Origin: Lachnospiraceae bacterium
GTDB lineage: Bacteria > Bacillota > Clostridia > Lachnospirales > Lachnospiraceae
Length of the DNA: 64,000 nucleotides
Assembly (NCBI GenBank): GCA_022791815.1
Contig: JAAVZU010000047.1
Location: forward strand, 1 to 64,000
Direction of reading: 5' to 3'
In this document: positions 1 to 8,687 of the stretch, in pieces
Numbering within the stretch: position 1 is the first letter of the stretch
Layout of the letters: every line of letters begins with the position of its first letter
The notes under the pieces: model-generated
The model's database searches: none
Told to the model about the DNA's origin: nothing
The model's input: the letters and a program-made list of their open reading frames with translations, nothing else
Program-made: the position numbers and the translations under genes

Positions 1-3000
1 GGTGGCACGGCTGGAACAGGCATCTTCAGATATCTGTGTAAGCCTTCCCCTGCTGTCATAAATATACTGGACATAGTTTCCTCCCTGGCAGCTTTCCAGG
101 CTGTACTGGCGGGATCTCCTGTCTTCAGTTAAGGTTACTTCTTTGGTGTTTCCCCTCAGGTTCACCCATTCTCCTTTTCTTCTTTCAAATCTCTCTACAT
201 GGGTGTCCGGCATCATGACCTGCAGTCCGTATGTAAGGTCAGATTCTTCTGATACTTCATCTACGGTCATCAGGAAGGTTTCATATTCCAGCATCCACCC
301 TTTTCCCATGGCTCCCGTGTATTCCAGGATGGAGCTGTATCTTCTGTGTATTCCGAAGCTTCCATACAGGTCTTCACAGCTGTAGTCCTCACGGTATACT
401 ATAAAGTTTCCTTTTGCACAGTCTACCGGGTCACAGCTGGTTGCACGGTTTATCAGGGCTGACATTCCCGCTGTCTGCAGTACCTGTTTCCAGTCCACTT
501 TCCCGTCCCTTATCAGCTGGATGACGGCCTCTGCCCCTCCGTCTGCTATGCCGTTTAACAGGGCTCTTGTGTTGCAGTTGATGTTTGACGGCAGGGATGC
601 CACTCCCAGGCTGATAAATTCACGGAAGGCATTTTCTCCTATACTTCCCCAGCTCATGGTTCCGTTTGCCATGTCATTTAATATGCTTGCGGTTACCTGG
701 GAGACATAGCCCGCTCCAAACTTGATGGCAAAGGCTGTTTTGCTTCCTATGGTTCCCGCTTTCTGCATGGCATTGGCGGCTTCTCCCAGCTTGTTCAGTT
801 TCCCTGTGATTGGTCCCATGATGGCTCCGATTAAACACCCTTTGGAGAAGGTGTCACAGTAATGCTGCCAGCTTTTCAGGTTTCCGCTGAGTGCATCTGT
901 TACCAGCTCTATCCCTGTATTCATTGCCCCCATCACAAGCACTCCCGGTCCCGCTATCATGATGCTTCCTGTTATGCACAGGCCTGTTTTTATCAGGGTA
1001 TAGGCCGGCTCCCCTATCATTTCTTTCAGGGCATTGGCCGGCGGTGTCTCAAAATCCCCGCTTTCTGCAAGGCTTTTAAGGCTCTGTGCTTCCTGCATTT
1101 CGGCTTCTGCAAAGATTATCATGGCTGCACCTACCAGCGGTGCTATGGCTCCTCCTGTACAGACCATCAGGGCGGCTCCCACCCCTGCCATCAGCATGCC
1201 CATAGCAAACTTTGCTTTGGCTTCTTTCCGTCTGGCTACCAGGGCATTGGTCAGCTGCTGGTGGTTTTCCTCTGCCTGTGCTTCTTCCTGTTTACGAAGC
1301 TCTGTCTCATCATAGGATATGGCTGGCGGCTGGAAGGCTCCTGTTGTCCTATGGAAGATGCTTCCGGGGGTATAAAGCTGTACATCGCGAAACATCCCTG
1401 CCAGATGGTCTTTGATTGGCACTATCTCCCCGTCTGCATTTGGCTGGCACCGGTTTAGCAGTATGCTGTCTGCTGTGGTTATGGAAAATGTCTTGGCTAT
1501 GGTTTCCTCTCCTTCTGGCGATGTTCCTTTTCCAAGGTCTATGTTTTTCCCCGTCAGGGTGAAGTCTTTTGCCCGCATGTCTATGCTTCCGTCTTTTCCC
1601 AGCTTTAGCTCCACTGTGTTCCCGTCATCCGGGGTCATGCTGATTCCTGTCGGGGTCAGGTCTATGCTGCACCCGGTTGTGTTGCTCAGGGAACGGTTGT
1701 CCGGATTGGATATTTTGTTTTCCCTCTCCCCTCCTGCTTCTATTCCTCGAAGGGAGTGGACAGCTATGGCATCCCATTCTTTCCCTGTCTGGAAATAAAG
1801 GTGTACTTTTGCCCCTGCAACCGGCATGCAGTAATAGTCTTTGCTTTCGATTGCATAGGTGAAAAAGTAGTCTTTTTTCCCATCTTCATATCCGTCATCT
1901 TCATCGATTTCCAATGCAAGTGATACCATATTTCCTTTACATTCTTTTATGGTTCCTATAAGGCTCACTCCTGCCAGTGCAGGGTTGTCTTCATACCTTG
2001 CTGTTATGGCATCGGGCCAGCGGAGGATGTATTCATAAAAGATTTCTTCTTTTTCTGTATAGGCTTCGATATGTGTGACTGCCAGTTCGCTGTCATCTAT
2101 GAGGATCCTCTTTCCTAATGGTATGTACCGTTTTGTTTTGACTGCAACTGTGGTATAGTTCAGTTCCTGGAAGCTGCTTTCCTGTGCTTTTTTCCCTTTT
2201 TCTTTTTCCACTGCATCCGGCTTTTTTTCTTTTTCTGTGTCTTCCTGCTCCATGCCTGTCATGGTGTTGCATATCAGCTTTTTTAAGTCTTTTTTGCTGT
2301 ATCCCAGGCTGCTGATGTCCAGTTCCCCGCTGTCTATCATGGCTTCGATTTCTTTCAGGGTGTCATTTGCCAGCTTTTCTTTCTCTTTTTCCTCTTCCTT
2401 TGCCAGAAAATCTGATGCCTGCATATCCTTAATTTCGGTTTTCCCGATTTTGCCCATTTCTTCTGCTTTTGCCGCTTTCAGTTTCCCCTTTATTTTTTTC
2501 TTTCTTGCTTCTTCGGCCTTCTTCTTTTTCTCTTTTTCTATTAAAGTCAGTACAGAGAAGGCGGTCATTTCTTCATAGTAGTCTTTGTAACACTCTCCCA
2601 GGTCCCGGATGTTGGTCTGTTCATATTTTTTTATGTCTTTTGCCTTGCTTTCCCTCTTGGGGATTCCCATGGTCAGGTATATTTTCTCTTTGGTGCAGTC
2701 CGGTGTGACTACTGCCTCAAACATGGCACTGATCCGTTTCAGGAATTCCCAGTCTGTCTCTTCATACTGGAGAACCGGCATGTCTGTTTTCCGGCTGGAT
2801 GGGATATTTTCCGCCACCACTGCCCCCGGATAGTCTTTTGCCACTGCCTGTATGATTTCGTGGTAGGTCACTCCCTGTTTGAAGAAGGAGCGGCTTTTCT
2901 TTTTTATGTCCATCCTGGCGGTATGTGCCAGTGCCTCTACATACAATACATGGTAGGTTCCGTCAAAACTTACCCTTGCATTCGCTGCAAATCCGCGGAA

Positions 3001-3219
3001 CATGACCCTTTCTGCATTTTTCTTTTTGTTGGTATAGGTTACTTTTATGGTTGTGTGTTCCGTTATCTTTCCTATGTATTCCTGTGCTTTTTTCTCTGGT
3101 ACCACTGCCTTGAACCAGAAGGATGGATGCTCACTGTATCCACACTCCAGCCCTAAATCCAGTATGGTGTCCACTTCCAGGGGGAATTCTATCGTCAAAT
3201 CCTGATACTTTCTTTTCAC
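1..3219 (-). CDS. VgrG-Rhs fusion polymorphic toxin (3' end outside window)
   Basis: My own minus-strand translation gives 1073 codons open to the left edge. The GTG start at 3219 is forced by an in-frame TGA three codons upstream and has a GGTGAGGAG ribosome site. Residues 1 to about 200 match the VgrG/gp27-like hub fold of the other spike proteins here, including the shared motif ETDWEFLKRIS. A charged KEKKKKAEEARKKK linker follows, then a beta-rich spike-like region (SKDYYCMPVAGAKVHLYF). Next are hydrophobic Gly/Ala segments (GGAIAPLVGAAMIIFA), probably for membrane passage. The Rhs-type entry motif CDPVDCAKGNFIVYRED at about residue 930 is followed by the first Rhs/YD-like strands. The toxin tip and immunity gene would lie left of the window. 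It is the last gene of spike module A, behind a separate PAAR-like gene. Base composition is visibly more GC-rich than its neighbours, as is common for Rhs cores. The function as an injected effector is inferred. Confidence 0.85.
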   Translation of the reverse strand, partial: MKRKYQDLTIEFPLEVDTILDLGLECGYSEHPSFWFKAVVPEKKAQEYIGKITEHTTIKVTYTNKKKNAERVMFRGFAANARVSFDGTYHVLYVEALAHTARMDIKKKSRSFFKQGVTYHEIIQAVAKDYPGAVVAENIPSSRKTDMPVLQYEETDWEFLKRISAMFEAVVTPDCTKEKIYLTMGIPKRESKAKDIKKYEQTNIRDLGECYKDYYEEMTAFSVLTLIEKEKKKKAEEARKKKIKGKLKAAKAEEMGKIGKTEIKDMQASDFLAKEEEKEKEKLANDTLKEIEAMIDSGELDISSLGYSKKDLKKLICNTMTGMEQEDTEKEKKPDAVEKEKGKKAQESSFQELNYTTVAVKTKRYIPLGKRILIDDSELAVTHIEAYTEKEEIFYEYILRWPDAITARYEDNPALAGVSLIGTIKECKGNMVSLALEIDEDDGYEDGKKDYFFTYAIESKDYYCMPVAGAKVHLYFQTGKEWDAIAVHSLRGIEAGGERENKISNPDNRSLSNTTGCSIDLTPTGISMTPDDGNTVELKLGKDGSIDMRAKDFTLTGKNIDLGKGTSPEGEETIAKTFSITTADSILLNRCQPNADGEIVPIKDHLAGMFRDVQLYTPGSIFHRTTGAFQPPAISYDETELRKQEEAQAEENHQQLTNALVARRKEAKAKFAMGMLMAGVGAALMVCTGGAIAPLVGAAMIIFAEAEMQEAQSLKSLAESGDFETPPANALKEMIGEPAYTLIKTGLCITGSIMIAGPGVLVMGAMNTGIELVTDALSGNLKSWQHYCDTFSKGCLIGAIMGPITGKLNKLGEAANAMQKAGTIGSKTAFAIKFGAGYVSQVTASILNDMANGTMSWGSIGENAFREFISLGVASLPSNINCNTRALLNGIADGGAEAVIQLIRDGKVDWKQVLQTAGMSALINRATSCDPVDCAKGNFIVYREDYSCEDLYGSFGIHRRYSSILEYTGAMGKGWMLEYETFLMTVDEVSEESDLTYGLQVMMPDTHVERFERRKGEWVNLRGNTKEVTLTEDRRSRQYSLESCQGGNYVQYIYDSRGRLTQISEDACSSRAT

Positions 3220-3258
3220 GTCTCCTCACCTTTGCTTTCCTTTTGTTTGTTATTTATT

Positions 3259-4068
3259 TTACTTTTTTCCTGCCTTGTATTCATTTTCCATATCTCTTCT
3301 TTGATCTTCAAGTTCCTTGCTACGCTCCTCATCTTCAGGATCACAGAAACGTATTTCATCATCCAAAGCATTTCTTTTCTCTATCTGCTCTTTCATATTT
3401 TTATATAACTCAGAATCTGTTTTTCCTAAATCTTCTAATTGCTTTAGGTTTGATTCAGAGGCATCTGGTATTGGATCCCCTTCTTTCCAATTAGATAAGT
3501 CTGTTTTGCTTTGCTGTTCAAAAGCAGCATTATTCTGTCCATCATCAACAATAAATATTTGTCCACCACATTGTTCACATACACATGTACATTTTGTTAC
3601 TAATGCTTTTTCTTCATTGATATATAAATCATCTGATGCATCATTCCATTCATGAGAAAAACTTTTTGGATGGCATTGCACTATTATTTTTTCCATAAGT
3701 ACATTAGAATACTCATCGCTCTCTTTTTCTGGTTCACCCGCAAAAAAGTCCATTATGGAATCCAAAATGTCATGGCTCTGCTTCTCCACTTCCTCCATAA
3801 TATCTTGTGCAATCAATTGACGTTCTGGATTATCTGGACACTGGCAAAAACCAAATGGCTGCACATTATCATTTACCTTTGTATCTTTATATGTCATAAT
3901 CGGCATGTCATGCATATAAGTGCCATGACATTCCGGAACCCGTAATCTGGATGTTCTGGAGCCATACTGGCAGGCTGCCAATCCTCCATGAAGTACATAT
4001 ACATCTTGTTCTACTATATTTTCTTCAATCTCTGCTTCCGCTTTTGCGGTTACCTTTCCATCTGCCAT
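3259..4068 (-). CDS. PAAR-like spike-tip protein (DUF4280 type), module A
   Basis: A 269-residue protein with an excellent GGAGGTAAAATA-ATG start. The N-terminal half has the look of DUF4280 PAAR-like proteins: a VLHGGLAACQYGSRTSRLRVP strand pair followed by conserved His and Cys residues (HGTYMHD, FGFCQCPDNPERQL). The C-terminal part has a CTCVCEQCGGQ cysteine cluster that may bind metal, then a highly charged EKRNALDDEIRF helical tail. In contractile systems such proteins cap the VgrG spike and carry effectors. It lies between the immunity-like gene and the VgrG-Rhs gene, the same place the paralogue at 30372-31097 has in module B. The family assignment is from pattern recognition only. Confidence 0.65.
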   Translation of the reverse strand: MADGKVTAKAEAEIEENIVEQDVYVLHGGLAACQYGSRTSRLRVPECHGTYMHDMPIMTYKDTKVNDNVQPFGFCQCPDNPERQLIAQDIMEEVEKQSHDILDSIMDFFAGEPEKESDEYSNVLMEKIIVQCHPKSFSHEWNDASDDLYINEEKALVTKCTCVCEQCGGQIFIVDDGQNNAAFEQQSKTDLSNWKEGDPIPDASESNLKQLEDLGKTDSELYKNMKEQIEKRNALDDEIRFCDPEDEERSKELEDQRRDMENEYKAGKK

Positions 4069-4111
4069 TATTTTACCTCCTTTGCTTCCTTTAATATCTC
4101 TACTTAATTGT

Positions 4112-4304
4112 TTGCAAAACTCTCATTATCTTATGCTATTTTGTACAGATTTACATATCATAAACAAGGTGCTTTCGAAACCGTCGGTACTTGGGTGCTG
4201 CCTTTTAGCACCTTATGTACCGTTACGGTTGAGAGCAGTGCAAACATACCTTGTATTGATATGTAAACTTTACACAAAAACTCAAAGAGTAAATTGAGTT
4301 TTGC
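4112..4304. repeat. About 195-bp nested palindromic element, copy 1
   Basis: The ends TTGCAAAACTC and GAGTTTTGCA are inverted repeats. Inside are nested pairs: a TTTACATATCA / TGATATGTAAA arm, an AACCGTCGGTAC / GTACCGTTACGGTT arm, and a central GGTGCT/AGCACC hairpin, so the whole element folds into one long stem-loop. It is a direct repeat of the element at 4842-5068, with much of the internal sequence identical (GTGCTTTCGAAACCGTC). Its right end overlaps the last codons and the stop of the minus-strand gene 4282-4824. It could be a MITE, a REP-like element or a structured RNA; it has no ORF. Confidence 0.85.
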
Positions 4305-4824
4305 AGCCATCTAATACCTCTATTTCCTGAAAAGCAATACCTACACAGTTTCTTCGGATAATGGATTCTGCTATTGCCATAGAAACCACAATATAATTGG
4401 GTGATATTCCCTTTATACGAAATATCTGCATATTTCCTATTTTATCTTTATCTAAAGTTAACCGTTTCACACTCTGATCCTTATGGAATTCTGTAGCTTC
4501 ATGCAATACATCCATACGATCTGCCAAAAGTACCTTATACATAAGGGGTTCCCCCTCTTTTAAACTAAACACTACATTAGAAAATAAAGCTTCTGGGTCA
4601 AACATCTTTATCACATCATGGACTTTTTTACTAACCATATAACAGGGTGCTTCTATCACTTCCCCATATACAGTATGATCATTATCCTGTACATGCAGCG
4701 TAACACTCCATTTCATCCGGTTTGCAAAATCTGTGCCAAATTCCTGTGTTTTCTCTGTTGGAAACTCTCTAAACTTTATTTTGTGCTGCATTCTTTTATC
4801 CTGAAGCATAATATAATATTTCAT
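4282..4824 (-). CDS. Immunity-like protein (possible Imm11/DUF1629 type), module A
   Basis: A 180-residue soluble protein behind GGAGAGACT-ATG. It is a divergent paralogue of 31119-31655: both have a mid-protein APCYMVSKKVHDVI or EPVFMVSNMLKELL segment and a C-terminal block of the form IFRIKG...YIVVSMAIAESIIRR...EVLDGCK, where the other copy reads IFRLQG...YVVMRLDLVEMLLRR...TIVDSCK. That C-terminal pattern recalls Imm11/DUF1629 proteins of polymorphic toxin loci, but this is a weak call. The last residues TQFTL and the stop come from the palindromic repeat that overlaps the 3' end; the paralogue stops directly after SCK. It sits between two copies of the repeat, in the module slot between adaptor and PAAR gene. 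It could instead be an effector chaperone, since both modules have it at the same place. Confidence 0.5.
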   Translation of the reverse strand: MKYYIMLQDKRMQHKIKFREFPTEKTQEFGTDFANRMKWSVTLHVQDNDHTVYGEVIEAPCYMVSKKVHDVIKMFDPEALFSNVVFSLKEGEPLMYKVLLADRMDVLHEATEFHKDQSVKRLTLDKDKIGNMQIFRIKGISPNYIVVSMAIAESIIRRNCVGIAFQEIEVLDGCKTQFTL

Positions 4825-4841
4825 AGTCTCTCCTTTCTGAG

Positions 4842-5068
4842 TTTAAATCCAATAGGTAATTGCGAAACTCTCATTGACTTAAATTATTTTGTGCAGATTC
4901 ACATGTCAAAGCTGGGTGCTTTCGAAACCGTCAGTACTTAGGTGCTGTATTTTAGCACCTTACGTACTGTTACGGTTGAGAGCAGTGCAAACGTACCTTG
5001 CGTTGACATGTAAACTTTGCACAAAAATTCTATGAGAAGTTGAGTTTCGCAAATACCTATTTAAATCC
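4842..5068. repeat. About 195-bp nested palindromic element, copy 2 (with longer arms)
   Basis: Same architecture and orientation as the element at 4112-4304: core ends TTGCGAAACTC and GAGTTTCGCAA, a CACATGTCAA / TTGACATGTAAA arm, and a central AGGTGCT/AGCACCT hairpin. Here the palindrome extends outward (AATAGGTA against TACCTATTT, then AAATCC against GGATTT) as far as the stop codon of the pentapeptide gene, which lies inside the arm. It fills the space between the pentapeptide gene and the immunity-like gene. On the minus-strand transcript it would fold into a very long stem-loop. Confidence 0.85.
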
Positions 5069-6197
5069 AAATAATTTCCTGTTCTTGTTCTGGTGTCAGT
5101 TCCAACATTTCTTTATAGCAGGATTCTATTCTGGCACCTTGCAATTTTGCATCTTCCAATACAATTTCACTCATTTTTGCACCTTCAAAATCACAATTTC
5201 GTAAATCGCAACACATAAAATTTACTCTGTGCAATGTACTGTTACGAAAGGAAACGGAAAATATCCCTGGTGTAACCTGTCCATCCACATATTCTCCACC
5301 GTAAAACATACTGGCATGCATATCACAATTCTGTAGAACAGCTCCTGTAAAATCTGCCTGCTGCATGGTTGCCCCCACAAATCCACTGTCATCTATTCGG
5401 CTTTCGGAAAAATTAACTCCAATCATGCTGCATAAAACAAAGATATGATATCGGATTCTGCTATTGGCAAAACAAGTAAACATTAAGTTCTTTGCCTCCA
5501 CTCTCTTTGCAACTTCTTTTAATTCTATCCCGCTATAATCCCGATAAATCATTTGATGCTCATCTAAATCCTTTTTTTCTCCTGGTTTATATAACTCTTC
5601 CTTTACCTTTTCATAGTCCTCTTTGGATTGTAAGAAAATAATCTGCATCAAGTCCATATATCCACCTATCATTATTTTGAATACAGCATGAGTTTTTCTA
5701 TGTTGGAATATTTCATTTTTCCGAAACTGTCGAAATGCGTACATTCCTGCCTGGTAAATACACCCCATACATTTTTCAAAGGCTTGTATTTTATAGTTTC
5801 TAACATCTCCCTCATAGAGATTTCCCACATACTTTCTTACTTCCTTTTCTAGTTCACTTTCCAAGTCCTCTATACAAGTAAATATTTCTGGAAATGTAAC
5901 ATAAATCTCTCTTTCTTTTTTATCCAGATACTCTCTTTTGTCTTGTGCTACGATTTGCCATTGATAAGTACCATCCAAAATAGATGCCTGTAAATAGGAA
6001 ATACGAATGGTTGCAATCTCCACCTCCGGTTCATTTTCATTGACCTGTATAAGTAACTGTTCCACAGCATTTACAAGCTTTTCACAAAAATTATCTTTCT
6101 GCTGCCGAAATTTTTCATAAAAAACTGGTAAAATATTTACTATTGCCGGTTTTGCAATGTTCTCTTCAAAATGCTCTAATGCTTCTTTTCTATTCAT
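5061..6197 (-). CDS. Effector-adaptor-like protein with C-terminal pentapeptide repeats
   Basis: 378 residues. The first about 200 are related to the whole of the 195-residue protein at 31656-32243: both have an EVEIATIRISYLQASIL or EEIAYLSFFFLRSSIV strand-helix followed by a Tyr/Lys-rich helix. From about residue 265 the chain switches to pentapeptide repeats of the A(D/N)LXX kind (FVGATMQQADFTGAVLQNCD, then NCDFEGAKMSEIVLEDAKLQ), which should form a right-handed quadrilateral helix of about 15 repeats. It directly follows the VgrG gene (13-bp gap), the slot where contractile systems often keep a spike-specific chaperone or adaptor. The adaptor role is inferred from position; pentapeptide domains are often binding scaffolds or DNA mimics. 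Confidence 0.6.
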   Translation of the reverse strand: MNRKEALEHFEENIAKPAIVNILPVFYEKFRQQKDNFCEKLVNAVEQLLIQVNENEPEVEIATIRISYLQASILDGTYQWQIVAQDKREYLDKKEREIYVTFPEIFTCIEDLESELEKEVRKYVGNLYEGDVRNYKIQAFEKCMGCIYQAGMYAFRQFRKNEIFQHRKTHAVFKIMIGGYMDLMQIIFLQSKEDYEKVKEELYKPGEKKDLDEHQMIYRDYSGIELKEVAKRVEAKNLMFTCFANSRIRYHIFVLCSMIGVNFSESRIDDSGFVGATMQQADFTGAVLQNCDMHASMFYGGEYVDGQVTPGIFSVSFRNSTLHRVNFMCCDLRNCDFEGAKMSEIVLEDAKLQGARIESCYKEMLELTPEQEQEIIWI

Positions 6198-6209
6198 CTA
6201 TTTTCACCC

Positions 6210-7964
6210 TTAATTCTCTAATACATATTTTCCAGTAACCACGGTATTTCCATCCTGTTTCAACACTATAGTTCCATCTGCCCCATTTAGTGATATTTCC
6301 TCAGTCGCATACATATTGATGCTTTTCTCTGCATTTACAGTGATACCTTCTGCTGCTGTTACGTTCAGATTTTTTGTGGCATTAATGGTTATGTTACCTT
6401 GCTGGTCCAGACTGATTACAGCCTTTCCATCATAAGCATCTATAGTAATTCCTGTTGGTTCTAATTTTATCTCCATGCCATGAGGTGTACGAAGATAACG
6501 TACATTAGGGTCTGACATTTTATCATTACTTCCTGCTTCTGGAGAATAGCTGCTAATAGAGCTAATTGCATAACAATTTTTTTCATTTGTATCTGGAAAA
6601 TACACCCGCACATGATCGTCTTCTTTTGGCATACAATACCAGCCGCTTCCATCTGGAGATGCTGACATAGTGGAATATGGAAACCAGTATTTTGCAGACT
6701 CTTTTTTATTATCAATATCCAGATTTACTTTTATCTTATCTCTTTGAACCTCTGTCACTTTACCATTTAAGGAAATACCACTTAATTCTTTGTTATAGTA
6801 TCTTCTCTGTTTAAAATGCTCCTTTCTTCCCAATTGATATGACCCATACAAAATTCCTTCCTCTAATTCATATACTGCCTTACGCACATAAAATTTTACT
6901 CCTTTAAACTTAACTGCATCCCCCAGCTTAAGTAATGTGGCAGATTTCACTTGATAGGTGATATACTCCTTTTCCTGTGTTCCTTCAATGTAGTTAGCAG
7001 CATCTTTTTGGAAAGTTTTAATATTTTTCCCTGCTGTATATTCCACAATATTTAAAATATGTTCTTTTTCCCCAAATTTACATCCATAATAAAAACATGG
7101 ATGTTCCGAAGTATAATCTGGAATTAAAGGCAGATTTTTTTCGGATGCTAATCTTTTGATAAATTCCCAATCTGTTTCTTTATACTGTATAGTAAACTTT
7201 TTTGTAGCATTAGAAGCAGCACTATTATAGATTGCTTTAGATCCCTTATTTCTTTTTAGTACTTCTTTTACAATAGACTCATATGTTCTTGAAATATCTT
7301 GGTAAGAATAAGAAGATTTCAACGCATCCAGCATAATGGTATTACTATGTGCTGTCACATAGAGTGTACTTACTTTTCCAACTGTTTTTACTTTTACATC
7401 TGTAACAACTCCCTGAAACATTTTCTTAGGCTTTTTAAAACCTGCCAATGTATAATTTACTTCTACTTGTCTGCCCACTTGTGTGTAATATACTGCATTA
7501 TCATTCTCCTCTTCCGATACTAATGCAGAAAATGTCAGACAAAAATGATCATTTAATTTTTGTACTAATTTAAAATTTTCAATATGTAAATGGCTAAAAC
7601 TTGGTATAAACAAATTTTCATAGATTACCACTTTAGAATCTGATGTATTTGCTTCCTGTTCTGCTTTCAATTGTGCAACTACCATTGCTTTTAACTGTGC
7701 TGCCTTTTGCTCCTTTTCATACTCTGCCTGTATTTTGGCCAGCGCTGCTTCCATCTCTGCCTCTGTCGGTTCTGTAGTCTTGGTATCTGTTTTTTTATGT
7801 TCCTCTAATTCTCTTTGGAATGTTTTTATTGGCATGGCATCTTTTAATACTGGTTTTCCTATTTTTTCTACACTCTTTATCTCTTTCACACCATACACTT
7901 TTTCTGGTTTAGACATAACCGCCTGTACTTTTGCCATTTTTATTTTTGCTACTTTCTTACTCAT
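6210..7964 (-). CDS. vgrG: VgrG/gp27-gp5-like spike protein, module A
   Basis: 584 residues behind GGAGGACAGAT-ATG. The N-terminal about 110 residues are Lys/Glu-rich, with a KIQAEYEKEQKAAQLKAMV helix, an extension absent from the module B VgrG. The hub domain begins near residue 120 (SFSHLHIENFKLVQKLND) and has the family motif KETDWEFIKRLASEKNLPL. An OB-like segment follows (GKVTEVQRDKIKVNLDI) with SPDGSGWYCMPKEDDHVRVYF near residue 450. The C-terminal about 90 residues are a beta-helix of short repeats (ITINATKNLNVTAAEGITVNA, NMYATEEISLNG) typical of the needle. It would form the trimeric spike under the PAAR tip. No toxin domain is fused to it. Confidence 0.85.
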   Translation of the reverse strand: MSKKVAKIKMAKVQAVMSKPEKVYGVKEIKSVEKIGKPVLKDAMPIKTFQRELEEHKKTDTKTTEPTEAEMEAALAKIQAEYEKEQKAAQLKAMVVAQLKAEQEANTSDSKVVIYENLFIPSFSHLHIENFKLVQKLNDHFCLTFSALVSEEENDNAVYYTQVGRQVEVNYTLAGFKKPKKMFQGVVTDVKVKTVGKVSTLYVTAHSNTIMLDALKSSYSYQDISRTYESIVKEVLKRNKGSKAIYNSAASNATKKFTIQYKETDWEFIKRLASEKNLPLIPDYTSEHPCFYYGCKFGEKEHILNIVEYTAGKNIKTFQKDAANYIEGTQEKEYITYQVKSATLLKLGDAVKFKGVKFYVRKAVYELEEGILYGSYQLGRKEHFKQRRYYNKELSGISLNGKVTEVQRDKIKVNLDIDNKKESAKYWFPYSTMSASPDGSGWYCMPKEDDHVRVYFPDTNEKNCYAISSISSYSPEAGSNDKMSDPNVRYLRTPHGMEIKLEPTGITIDAYDGKAVISLDQQGNITINATKNLNVTAAEGITVNAEKSINMYATEEISLNGADGTIVLKQDGNTVVTGKYVLEN

Positions 7965-8012
7965 ATCTGTCCTCCATTCAATTTGATTGACTCCTTATAA
8001 TTTCTATTATCT

Positions 8013-8040
8013 GTAACTATTCAAAACCAGAAACAGTTAC
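8013..8040. repeat. Short GTAACT...AGTTAC hairpin of the TIR-element family
   Basis: GTAACTATTC and GAAACAGTTAC form a hairpin in the gap between 8049-8654 and the VgrG gene. The sequence matches the left arm of the longer elements at 53437-53569 and 59317-59451, so it may be a remnant or a solo arm. Confidence 0.6.
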
Positions 8041-8048
8041 TATCTCTT

Positions 8049-8654
8049 TTACAATACTTCCATCTTTTTTATCATAACCTGAACCAATGGACGCCAGTAA
8101 CGCTCTTCCTCATGCAGATAATTAAGATTTATTGTTAAACGTCCATACTTTGTATCAGCCATATACATATGATTATGTATAGTTCCCAGCCCTGTTAAAG
8201 AGAGAAACTCCATATAATGCAGCTGATTTTCCTGATTCAATACACAGCCCTCTTCAATCCATTTGAATTTCATGTTAACCTCTTTCATGCCATCCTGCAT
8301 ATTTTTCTTATAAGTATTCCACGGCTGTATGGGGGTGCCATCCTCTGCCAATGCATAATTCAGACCAAAGCTATAAGCATTCTCTCCTGCTACAAATAAC
8401 TCTTGAAAATTATATTTGATTTCCAGCTTCTTATCAGGTATATATACCTTTAACCTTTTATTCATAATTATTTTTTGTGAAAAGCGAAAACTTCGGTCAA
8501 ATAAAAAGCACTCTCCTTTCTCCATATCCTCTGCCAACTGCTCCTCATTTATTTTTTCTTTTTCCTGTTCGATTTCCTGCTGTTGCTGTTTCTCCTTTTC
8601 CTTCATCCTTTCTTTTCTAAGCATCTTTGCAATTTCTTCATCCATATATGGCAT
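8049..8654 (-). CDS. Contractile-system baseplate-module protein (unknown family), module A
   Basis: 201 residues; I start at the ATG at 8654 because AAGGAG lies 8 bases upstream. Residues 8-50 are a charged coiled coil (MLRKERMKEKEKQQQQEIEQ), the rest is globular. I read it as a distant counterpart of the 187-residue protein at 33820-34383, because both sit just before the VgrG gene and share the build of a DxxFxF/V strand region, a WNTYKKNMQDGM or RPPIIKTNMQEGM stretch, an FKWIEEG or FQFFEEG motif and a C-terminal WRPLVQVMIKKM or WKLVAKDVMRSI helix. A baseplate or gp25/gp53-like role is plausible but not shown. Confidence 0.5.
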   Translation of the reverse strand: MPYMDEEIAKMLRKERMKEKEKQQQQEIEQEKEKINEEQLAEDMEKGECFLFDRSFRFSQKIIMNKRLKVYIPDKKLEIKYNFQELFVAGENAYSFGLNYALAEDGTPIQPWNTYKKNMQDGMKEVNMKFKWIEEGCVLNQENQLHYMEFLSLTGLGTIHNHMYMADTKYGRLTINLNYLHEEERYWRPLVQVMIKKMEVL

Positions 8655-8687
8655 ACTTATCACTCCTTATTCTGTTTATTATTACAA

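Noticed and set aside
143..3156. Several plus-strand open frames of 60-200 codons
   Set aside because: The minus strand carries one continuous frame with clear VgrG and Rhs motifs over the whole stretch; the plus-strand frames have no ribosome sites or recognisable products.
4112..5068. Integron-type attC sites (palindrome after each stop codon)
   Set aside because: The ends do not match the GTTRRRY/RYYYAAC core sites, the elements are longer than usual attC, and no integrase is visible.
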